A DNA stretch of 64,000 nucleotides from Cliona cf. orientalis (taxonomy: Eukaryota > Porifera > Demospongiae > Clionaida > Clionaidae), in NCBI GenBank assembly GCA_963930775.1, contig OZ005696.1, forward strand, positions 7,688,001 to 7,752,000, in the 5' to 3' direction. The notes under the pieces are model-generated. The model had not been told where the DNA came from, ran no database searches, and worked only from the letters and a program-made list of their open reading frames with translations. Position 1 is the first letter of the stretch. Every line of letters starts with the position of its first letter. This document shows, piece by piece, positions 34,579 to 46,336 of this stretch. The translations under genes and the position numbers were made by a program.

Positions 34579-34863
34579 TCAATTGGAGCGAGGGAGCCTG
34601 GGGCCGAATGCAGACGGACCCCACTGAGCCTTCTTGGCCACACCTCCTGTCCCGCCCACTCCAGTAGAAGCTCCGCCCTTTCCTCCTCCCCCTCCTCCTC
34701 CGAGAGTGGGGAAGTCGTCAGTGCTCGAGGTGGACCATGGAGCTCCGCTGACGACAAAGCCGTGGGCCTGCTTGGACTTGTGCTCCCTAGTGTCTGCACC
34801 CTTGGAGACGGTGTACTGACGCATCAGCGCCTCCTCTTCAGCTTTCTCAATCACATCTTGCAT
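34579..34863 (-). CDS. HDLBP: Vigilin terminal exon (tail)
   Basis: Encodes 94 residues from [19 protein letters not shown] through [19 protein letters not shown], an eight-fold glycine stretch, and [14 protein letters not shown] to the stop. The GFVV..APW and WGP motifs are hallmarks of the vigilin C-terminus. The acceptor AATAG is preceded by a long TC repeat on the transcribed strand. Confidence 0.9.
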   Translation of the reverse strand: MQDVIEKAEEEALMRQYTVSKGADTREHKSKQAHGFVVSGAPWSTSSTDDFPTLGGGGGGGKGGASTGVGGTGGVAKKAQWGPSAFGPRLPRSN

Positions 34864-34877
34864 CTATTACAACGAGA

Positions 34878-34949
<72 letters not shown>

Positions 34950-37900
34950 GAGGGAGGATACACCTGTAGGTTTCTTGCTAGCTATTAATTTTAAAACTTG
35001 ATGCTACAAATGGAAAAAAATAAGAATTAACCCATGCTCCCGTGCGTAGGATACGCTTGTAACTCGCGTACATTACCTGGTATTGTATATTATGTCATGT
35101 CCGATACACTACATGCACATACGCAACAAGATATCCACTATGACCACAATGCATAACTTTATGCAGCTACACAATATTATATTATTATAGTGTGCTATTG
35201 AACACAAACACACACATGTACATAGTAGGACGCTTAGCTACTGCCTGATCCCCAACTAGCGCTGTTGATCAACAACTAGAAGCTGCAACAATGTTATGAA
35301 TAGTGGATGAACCATAAACCATTGCATTACGGGCAGCATTCATTAATGACTAACTGCTTTTGAGCAGAAACTGTTCAAAGGTATTCCGAGTATTGCACAG
35401 TACATGCAAGTAAACTCAAAAGTACATGAACTCACTTACCCACACAATATCAGGCAACACTAACCTAAAGTAAACTAGTGTAAAATTATAGGCTTCATCA
35501 AAATTAAATCTAGACTAAGACCACGTATTAATTCATTTAGCATACAGGATGGCTGTGTCACAGATGTGTACAGAAGTGGGTGAACTGTAATGTCACGGTG
35601 GGAGGAACAAGGCCCCCTCACATAAACAAATGGAGCCAAGTTGAAACAAATACAAGACAGAGGTCTCTACTCTGAGAGAGGGAGAGAGGGAGAGGAGAGA
35701 GAGAGGAAGAGAGACAGGGAGAGGGAGAGGAGGACCTACTGTGGAAGGAAGGGTAGTACCTTGCGACTGGAACACAGCCCTTAAAGTTCATTGACTTAAT
35801 CTAACTGCCTAAATGATCAACTCTGGAAATAAATTTTAGACAATGTGCAGAGAATTTTGTTTAGTCTACAGTGATAGGAAGCTAAGAAGCCATCACACAC
35901 AACAAAGGTGGCTCTGTGTTACTACAGGTAGATATGACATTTATGTGGATAATAATCAAATTTTAAAAAAGGTGGAGGATGATGAAGCTTCTATGCTCTG
36001 GAGTGGTGGTTTTGCAGTGGAGTAGGAAGCAATCACATGTTGCAGGGGCCACCGGTACCGAAACAAGTTGTGGGTGTGGCTTTGATTACTGTGACCACAA
36101 TTATTCTTTTGTAGAGGTTGTAATTAAATTTTAGTAATTTAAACCAGGCTTTTATGATGAAAGTCTGATACATGATGAAAATTGATGCACAAGAGCTATG
36201 TACAAACATGATTATTGGGGGGGGGGGGGGGGGGGGGGGGGGGCTGGCTTCCCCCTGGTTCCTACTCCACTGTTTTGGTAGGAGCTCAAATCTAATCACC
36301 ACAGCGAAAGGATGGCAGCATACAATACTGTTACTGTAATTTTAGCCTTTGCTGTGATTGAGTGAGATTGCATTAATTTCGTACTAGTCAAGCGAAACTG
36401 TCAATCTAAGAATCATGCATGCTGGTTGACCCCACACTGCAATTGTTATAGAATACCTGCAAGTTTACTTTAATTGTAAATCAATTATTATAATATTATA
36501 GAGGTATTTCATGATATACATTATACACAATTATTGTAATACAGGATAACCGTTTATACAGACACCTTCACTACCAATAATTTGTTTAAATAACATGGTT
36601 TGTAGTTAAATTAAAAAGCTGTGACATAATCCAAACCATGGGTTGTAGGAAAAGAAAATCAAAAAACGCCTATTAAGTTACAATAATATAGTTACGTAGT
36701 TTGCTGTGGGCCAATACGGAATACGGGGGTGGCTGAGTGTACAATACTTCACCACATATTGTTAAAATAGCAGGTTAGTTTTTAGCCAAGTCAAGCTGTG
36801 ATTTAATAAAAAAAATGATGCGGAAAAGCCTCAAGATATTCATACATCTAACAATGGAGGCTATACATAATTATTATGCTTAACCAAAGAATCGCACTAA
36901 ATTAACATTATGTTTTGGATATTACAATTACCCCTGGTCACTGGTTTAATAACTTGGTTGCGTTTTTAGTTGAGTTAAGGCTGTTATTTAATAGACGGTG
37001 GGCTCAAACGAGACCAAACACGCTTCCTTAACAAACAAGGAAGAACTAAAAAACACAATCCAGGCTCTACGACGGTGCACATAATATAATATGTGCGTGT
37101 GTGTATGCATATGATTTTGGTATTTTGTCCCTCAAACATAGCTAGCTTTGTATGGACACTACAAGAAATTTTGGTATTCATGCTTCATCTATCCACACAT
37201 TGGGGGGCTTTGTTTAAACTAACAGACTCGCTATATAGCTTTTTTTTGCCCAGGCCAAGCATTACCTAAGGCTAAACTAATATTTGCTGGCCAGGGGTGT
37301 AAGTATAATATTTACTTAGCAGGAAACTACCAAGTATTGAATTGAACACTCAACAAATGTGCATATTGCCTACTACAGACTATTATTATGCATCAACGTC
37401 GCCCTTGGGACACGTACATTAATTTGTGAAATTGGAAGATACAGAAAGCATGATATGGAAGTAACAAGAATAATAATTAATTTAAACCCATCAGGGGTCA
37501 GGTAAGTACATAGGATATGGGTACATAGGGATGTACAGCTAAATACAGACAGACATAGTTTATAACTAGACATCAACATTCAACCATAGACTCCCAAACA
37601 GTTTTTGATACACACAAACACATAAATAGACACAGCCACAGACATCTGTGTATGTATACACACGGAAGTAGGCGCACACACTACCTGGAATCAGGATACT
37701 GTCATTGGTCATAATCATTATTATTATTAATATTATATTCTGTCAAATTACCCCTGGAATAGGATATATCCGGGTGTCCCAATGTTATATATATATCCAT
37801 GACAGAGAGGTCAATTCTAGAAACTAAGGCCTATATAGACGGCACTATACAACAACAAACTTAAGCACCGCAGTTTTGTAAAATTGCCACTGAAATATGA

Positions 37901-40900
37901 TAATTATTTTTGGCTATATATAGATGTACCAAACCATCCATAATTACAGAGAGACTCCACTACTGCATAGTTATTAATTTGAAACTTATCAAGGCAGGGG
38001 CAGGGGGGCACTTACATAGTCCTCAGCAAGAGTGAGGAGGTACTCCTTGCAGTCCTCTACGTTCTCCTCCAGCCCGGTCACGGTGACCTGGTCGCTGCTC
38101 TTGTCCCGAGGGAACCGAATGTCAACCTTGTACTTCTCCATCACCTTAGCGATGGCCTTCCCACGAGCACCAATCAGACGACTGTGCACACGATGATCGA
38201 TGGATATCTCCTCACTGATCTGCTCTTCCTGTGAATGTGTGCGTATGGGAGAGAGAGTGAGTGAAAGTATTTGCTAAGGAGAGGGAGAGAGAAAGAGAGA
38301 GAGAGAGAGGGGCACTATATTAACGATGAAGTGGGGTATGTGTGTGGAGTAAAGATAGGGGGATTCCATTCAGTATTGTGCCCATTGTTGCAATAGTATA
38401 CACATGATGTTGTATGACACCACATGAAGCAACGCCTCCTGTGTATACGATACCTCGCCAAACTTTGAAATGAAGCAATTCTCTCCATCGCCACGATCCC
38501 ACACTCACACTAAAACACAACAGAGACCTCCAACGTTGTATAAATGAGCATTTACATTCATTTCCTCCCCTAAGTTTCGTCTGGATGTTAATTAATATCT
38601 CATAAGGATGTTGAAAAACAGAGGACACATTGTCGAGATTTTGGCGACAGCTGCAGCGCTGCACTGAATCAATGCACTGATCGAGGTCAAGCGGTGAGCA
38701 ATACTGTGTAAGTTCAGTCGGTCAAAATGGTTGGATATTGGAAGGGAAAAGAACCACCACCTTTCAATGTCAATTCCACCAAAGGTCGAACTACGTACAT
38801 ACGTATGTATACCCATGTACGTACGTATGTACACATATAATATTATTATGTAAGTACAATATTATAATATATGCAAGTGCACTGTCCATTCCAACCATGG
38901 TCAAGTTATGTATGTGGCATATTATACGTATTATTATGTAAGTATGTGTGAGGTGGAAGTACCATGCCCTCTATGTGGATGTCCGAGTCTGCAATATTAT
39001 TATTGTGTTGGTTTTGTGATGTCATTATCCTTACATGTATCAAGGCAAAACTGTACTCCTGAATGACATCACTGGGATAAAAGTATGTACAATATCGAAT
39101 AGCCTGCGCATGCTGAGGTGCTTTTCTTTGTTAATTTTGACGCACATTCTGCGAAATGGTCTAGATCCTGTCCAAGCTATGCATGCATACGCACGTATGA
39201 AACTGTCATTTCCGTAGGTGAGTTCTACCTCACAAATATGTGTATTTTATCTACAAAAAAGAATCATTCCATCTAGACGTCATTATACTAACAAACTCGC
39301 TTCCTTTTAAGGACACATTTTTATTTTCAAAACGCAACTTCGATGAAAAACAGAAAAAGAGAGCTTGAGTCAAGATTAAGATATTCATATCGCTACGTAC
39401 GTATACACGTCTTTCATAGTTTGTTTTTTTAAGTTTAGGTTCCACTATACGTAGGCATGTGAAGCCATAAAAGCTCAAGAGCTGGTAGCCTTAAAAATGC
39501 ATTATTATATACGTATATTATTATCCCTGCATACATAACTTGACATACCTGTGTACATAATATTATGTACTATAATATTATAATATTATACTGTACTGTA
39601 TTGTATATATGTATGCACGGATAAAAAATTTAGCACAATCATGCATACTCAATTCCCAATCTTTGCATACGTAGATACACCAAGTTGTTTGCAAAAACAA
39701 CACGCACGCACACATACACACAGATCGATCGATGTACATACATACTACAGCCACACACAATGTCATAGAGATGCACGAGGGGGGGTCATGATCACTACAG
39801 TTTATGGATTGTCCTCATCCCTCAGGTATTCATTAACAGTTAGCAGGGAAAGGCCACTCTCTCTAGCTAAGCAGCAGGGAGAAACTACGTACCATACAGG
39901 CATATACTATCACTGGGAGCATGCAAAATCAGCAAAATATCCTACACTGCACTGATGACTGAGGATGACATAAGCAAATTGTGGAATGTAATGAATATGG
40001 GTGAAAATTTCCATAGTAGCATAGCCACTCCATACCACCCACACACCTAGCACTGGAGGTCACCTATTGCATAATCGTTCTATTTGGGTCAAGCTCAGCT
40101 CATCCAGGTTCTAAAGATAACTGCAAGGGAGGAAGCTCTGCATATCTATACACACATAATGAGAGTTGTTGACCTTTCCTATCTGTGCGGCCATGGTCAG
40201 AACAGATAGCCTTATTTGAGGGTCTAATTAAAGATCAAGGGGAAATAGCCGCCCAGGGAATGATTGATGAGGCTACTAATATCAAGTGAACTGTATGGCC
40301 CTATCTGATCATGAGGGCACATGACATGATACTAACAATGCACAACCCTCTAAACAAAAGATCCAGACAACCTCTTTCACACTGGACTATAGCATAGGGA
40401 AGGGAGAGAATATGCACACATATATAGCATATGTATAATTATGTGCATATTATTTCATTATAATAATATTTGTGTTGTTTTTTTAAGTCGGTCAAAGCAC
40501 ACCCCTCGAGCTCAACAGAGTGACCCCCACAACCTTTTATCAGATCAAGATTTGGGGCTGTACCTCACGTATACGTACAAACACACCCATCATCCATTCT
40601 TGGACTAGTGCTGAGTGTAAACTGTGGTGGTAGGGGTATGGGGATTGGACAATACACAAAGTTTCAGGATGATTGTCGAGAGTGTGACGGCAGAGCATTG
40701 CCATTGTGCCCGTGTTTTGATACCACAGCTTGTTAAACAAGCTCTATTGACCATCGCCGTCGTTTGTGTACCCAAGAAAGGTGCGACATTGTCGAAAATC
40801 TTCCCCCCTCCTCCACTCCACTTCAGAGAGTAAGCGTGTAGACAGAGAGGCAGCACGTGTTTTTTTTGATATGATACAATCTTTAACCAACATGCACATA

Positions 40901-43900
40901 TGTATGTATGTATGTATGAAATTATCTTTTCTCTGCAAAAAGATGGAGTAAAATTTTTTAGCCTAAGGAAACTACTGTGGATCTAGTCTAGTATGGAGTC
41001 CCTCAGAAGAGTGCTACGATCTTTCAACTGTAGACGTGCAGTGTCAATAGGTCAAAGTTAGACCATCTACTGAGGACACCTTTGGGACAGCGTAAAACAT
41101 CCATATTTGCATCTTCATTTTGGGATCAAGTTTTTTTTATCGCTCTATAATAGTTGGGACTTGGCATGTATATCACCCTGACTAATGAGCAAAGTATCCC
41201 ATAGATATTAATGGAATCCTTGCAAAATGCACAGATCATCAATCTAAATTGTAAAGGTTGACCTGGCCATCAAGAAGTGTAACAAAAACACTTGTGAAAC
41301 AGAACTGCTCAGGCTCCGTACTGTACCCAGCGACGATTGGTAATTTAAGCAGCTAAACATAGATCATGCAGGCATGTACGTAATATGTATACATATATAC
41401 GTAGGCCAGCGATCTGTAATAGCTAGTAGGAGGCCATACAAGTCAGGTCTTATCTACTGGTGAGCGATCATGACAGCAGAGAGGATCTACTTCACTTCCT
41501 TCTCAATGGTGTGAGTGAGTGTGGAGAGTGGCTCTTTACTGTGAGTGACGATTCCTTGTACCAGAGACCAGCTTCACTGTAGTTATGATGTTTCGACAAA
41601 TTCCAGTACACACACTGTCACGCACACATGCACATTCACATGCACATGCACACACACTCACACAACACTCCACTCACTTGCACACACTTGAACAATCTGA
41701 AAGGGAATTGAAATGTTTAACCCCATTGTGGCGATAAACCACGAGAAAGCATGCTAGTCATAATAACATCAAAGGTGAGGACAGTTAAAGAAAAGTCAAG
41801 CCCTCTTATCACAACGCGACTCCGTTATGCTTTTGAGGCGACTGGTAGACAGGCTTACGCACTTACGCACTTACGCATAGATCTATACGTGTATGATCTG
41901 CAACATTATTCACTAAACTGGACTGGAAAGGGAGAGGCCTAAGTGAGGTTACAAGAACAAGTTGAACTAATCTAAGATAAAATACGTACTTCTGTGCAAG
42001 AGTGTATACATGTCACACACTATTCGTCCAATAATAATACATAAGTACATATACGTTCGTAGCATTATTATTAGTTATTAATTAACTCACCAGTTCCTGT
42101 ACGATCCTCATGATGTCATCCTGTGCCCCCTTGACGTTGTGTTCGTAGCCAGTGATGGTAATCTCATGTGAGTTTGGCCCCTCCTTGTCGGGCAGTTGGA
42201 TGCGAACGCCGTGGTCGTCGCGGATCTTGTTGATCGTGGCACCCTTCCTGCCGATGATGTTGGGATGGTACTTGGGCTCAACAGTCAACGTCACGGTGAA
42301 ACTACGCAACTCCTGTGAATGTATGTATGTATGTGAGTAAGTATGAATACCGTATTTATTCGAATAGAAGCTGCACCCTTATGCCGTATGTATGTGCGTG
42401 AATGTTGGAATTTGAACAAAATGACTGCATTGAGGAGGTGGCCCGCCTAGCTTATGCAGGGTGAACGATTATGCTAAAAAATTTAGGAGATGTTATATTA
42501 CGTAATTGTGAAATGCAAGGTATAATTTGAAATGCTACAATAGTTTTGTTCAATAAGATCATCTTGTCCAGGGAATATTTCTTTAATAATGGTATGTAGT
42601 TTTATTTACTTCTACTAGCTAGCAGACTGGTAATTACTGAAGACAGTAGAACTCGTTATCGGGATCACGGGATAGGACTATCCCACATTCCGATAATTAA
42701 TTCAGCTCTTTCACTTTATGATATCATATGAATTTATAATTACATCATTGGAAGAATGCAGCACGTACCATACATACATGCACTTATTATGATAACAAGC
42801 CTGCATTGCAGGTCACTGTATACTGTATATGCTGGGAGCCAAACATCGAAGCTTATCAACAAGTGGAAGGATACGTAGATGCGAATGATATCACCGACAC
42901 ATCCCTAAAAATGATGTAACGAAAATCAGCAATGTGGCGCCATTAAGGGAGATTTCACTTTATACTACATCCAGTGCAGGCACTACTAACTATAACCAGA
43001 CCATGCATGACCACTGACTGCAGTAGGCTAGTCACAGTACTATAATATACGTATGTATCTATTACTTCCGTGATGCTAAATGATGCAGTTACAAAAATCA
43101 AGAAAAGGGGAGAGAGGGGAGATTTTTATCGGATCAACATAATGTAGTTACAAGTACACAGTGCAGGCACTGGGGCATGTAACAGCACTTCCGTGATGTG
43201 GAAAATCATATCAAACACTAGCCTTTCCTTGCCAAAACATTTTTCTCCCCCACCACAGCCACGCTCCCCTCCTTAAGCTTATCAGCGCCGCCTATCAGAG
43301 TGACAGCGCAGCGCACCTGGCCATTCCGTGGTGGTGAACCTTTCCTTAAGGTGCATGGGGTACGTCACACCAAAACACTGACAGGAAAGCATTCAGAGGT
43401 GACCTCGAATTGACCACCTTGCTTGAGGAATAGTTTGCTCTTTGGTTTTTCTCTTGAATGTCAGAGGGAAATGTACTGAGGAATCTGTCATAAAACACAA
43501 AACTTAGTAGCATTACAGACTGGATGACTGGGCGCTTAGCTGGAATACTGAAACACTGAAACGTTAGGAATTTTGAAAGCAACAAATAGCGCACAGTCTG
43601 AACTGGAATGAGATCACATAATCAACAATTGCTCAGCAATCACCTAAATACAAGGAGAGTGAGTTATTAGAGGTGACCTTAGCTAGCTTGGATGGAGCAC
43701 TGCTGCATCTTTACTTTTCTCTTCAAGGACAGAGAGGGAAATGAATCAGCTATGATTTTCAATTGTAGAATAGCTACAGAAAAACTACGACTGAATTGCA
43801 CCCCTGAGGGAATATTGAAAGCGATAACAGTGCAATGAGCTGTGACTCGCTCGACCTTCACCAAACTTCTACTCCACTTAAACACGAGTTACGTAAATAC

Positions 43901-45990
43901 TGTATGCATATTTTTTTCATTAATAATTCGCAAAGTGAGTGATCACTCGCAATATTACCGTATAGCGGGAAATTTTCGAGGGTAGCAATTTTCGCGGATG
44001 TGGGATTTTGAACTATTTCGCGTTTTAATTTTCGAGGATCAGCCCTGAGACAAAGCCACACCCTCAAATATTATTGGATGCAATAAAACCACGCCCCTCT
44101 TCTTTCATACGTGCGTGGAAATCATAGCAGGTAGTGTTAAACACAAGCTAACTATGTCTGCATGAACTACGAAGCTGTGTTGTGGAGGCGATGATCCGTG
44201 GCTACCACGAATATCAAAGCATTTGGAAGGCTGAAATTGGAGAAAACCTGACGTGTATCCGAGAGCCCGGCAACGTCCGTGACCCCTACGCTGTAGCTGT
44301 CACAAAATCCGAGTCTTCAACAATAGTTGGACACGTCCCAAGAAAAATATCACCTATATGTTCGCTCTTCGAAAAGGAGGCAGTATCTTTCGAAAATGGC
44401 TTGCTAACGCTACAAATAGTGCATTTTCTGTTCAGCATGCCTTGTGGTTTATATCGACCACACCCATTCTACTGATATCATGTGCTGGTGGGACTGCGCA
44501 TGCTCGAGCTAAGTCAGTGTAGGAACGGGTCGTCAAGTCATACCGTATAGCGGGAAATTTTCGAGGTATAAAATTTCGCGGATTCACCCTCATCCGCGAA
44601 AACAGCGAAAATTTTTAATACCCTCGAAAATTTCCCGCTATACGGTATTATTATTATGTTGATAGTTTCAGAGGTGACCTTGAACTGCATGACTTAGTAC
44701 TACGCTTGAGGAGTAAGTTTCACTCTTCGCTTTCCATTAAAGGTCAGAGGGGAATGTACTAATTATAAGGAACCTACATAATTATTATTATTAAAATTAA
44801 TTACAGCTGTCATGGAATACAGCTTCACAGTGCTGGCTTAGCCTATTATGCCATGCAGCAAAAAGCTGTAGGATATCTTGAAAGTAACCTCAGGAAATGT
44901 TGCATGAGTCCGAGTGAGATCACTGGAAGCTTTTCAAAGAGTTTTGTATGCACACAATTTTATTTATTTTTTTTTTTACTATACGTACAACAATCACATT
45001 ATTGTAGTGATACGTGGCTACTTGTCTTAAAAAAAATAAATATGAAATTTAATACTACAGGTTAAGAGAGCTTAAGTTAGTACTTTTGTATTATCCGTGA
45101 TCGAGATTATTATGAAACTGCACTGTCTTTGTCACTTATTTTCCAAAGAGTTACGCATGCACACACACACATATACATACATACATATGCAGTGAGTGTC
45201 GTTATTACTATACTCTATGTATTATGTATCTACACAATATACGTATTATATACATTCCAAGGAGAGCATTTTTATGGTGGATAACCATGTTCTTGGTGAG
45301 ACTATGAAACTGTGCAGTACCTTTCTAACATGGATCTCGAATTACACAGACAAAGGTAACTGATATCATTAAAGCAAAATTATTGGGTATTTTTTTATTC
45401 AGTAACAACCAAGGCTCAAGGGGGGGGAAGGCCTGAAATCTACAAATTAGTTGGCCACAGCAATAAAGTGAGATAACAATGCAATGCATGCACGTGTGTA
45501 TGGGTGCACATCATGGCAAATATGATTCAGAAGCGAATATCTTTATAGCAATATCATCAATTCTTTATGGCACTGAAGCCCCCCCCCCCCCCCCCCCCCC
45601 CACACTATAACTTCTCTCCAGTATACACCATCCACCTAATGTGCACACATTGGCACTCAAAATCCTGTGTTGATTCCGACGGATGTTGCGATACATCCAT
45701 GTCTGTCAATGTCTACTCTATATGTATACAATGTCAGCAATAATAACTATAATGAGCTCGAGTACATATATACTGTATGATAATGTACATGGGGGATAGA
45801 TGGCCACAGGTGTGACAGTGTATTCTAGAAGCGGAAAAAGTGACTCACCCTTTCTTCCTTCTCTGCCTCCAGCTGTTGCAGACGCCTTTCAAGTCCCTTC
45901 TTGGCTTCATCACAGTTTTTACGAGGACCGGTTATGGTGATAATGTCAGACTGAAAACGGAAGGAAAACGACAGGTGCTCATGTTTATTC

Positions 45991-46063
<73 letters not shown>

Positions 46064-46296
46064 TTCTCTCCCTCTCCCTCCCTCTCTCTCTCTCTCTCAA
46101 TCTCCACCCCTCTCTCTACTCCCACCATTTCTCACCTTCTTGTCGGAAGAGGGGACCAGAATGTTGACATCATGCTCGTCCATAAGGCTCCTGACCTCTC
46201 GACCTTTCTGTCCAATGATGTAGCGATGGAATTCAAACGGAATTTCCATCTCAACACTAATTGGGATGAGGTCCTGTGGTGCATATATGTCATTGA

Positions 46297-46336
<40 letters not shown>

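Larger units (their letters stand above)
34864..38015 (-). other. Vigilin intron (3.2 kb)
   Basis: Contains the TC microsatellite at its 3' end, a GA-rich patch near 35670-35735, and a 27-base G homopolymer at 36217-36243. No nested exon was recognised. Confidence 0.55.
43956..44647. mobile_element. Inverted-repeat DNA element carrying a HIRAN ORF (692 bp)
   Basis: The left end TACCGTATAGCGGGAAATTT and the right end AAATTTCCCGCTATACGGTA are perfect inverted repeats that continue, with gaps, for about 45-60 bases (GCGGATG near 44000, CATCCGCG near 44591). TA flanks both ends, fitting a TA target duplication. A second inward copy of the left end starts at 44541, so the last 107 bases alone also form a complete fold-back element. 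The body contains the HIRAN-domain ORF at 44191-44475. It is either one non-autonomous element that captured the ORF, or two small elements bracketing it. Confidence 0.6.
43396..44830. repeat. Diverged tandem repeat, three units of about 275 bp, interrupted by an insertion
   Basis: Units start GAGGTGACCT at 43396, 43670 and 44671. They share downstream blocks such as CTT(G)AGGA, a TTCTCTTNAANGNCAGAGGGAAATG-like block and a later ATTACAG/GAATA block. The third unit is separated from the second by the 692-bp inverted-repeat element; removing that restores a spacing near the unit length. Confidence 0.6.
42313..45848 (-). other. Vigilin intron (3.5 kb) carrying a transposon and tandem repeats
   Basis: Holds three diverged repeat units (from 43396, 43670 and 44671), the HIRAN-bearing inverted-repeat element (43956-44647) inserted between units 2 and 3, and a 23-base C run (45579-45601). 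Confidence 0.6.
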
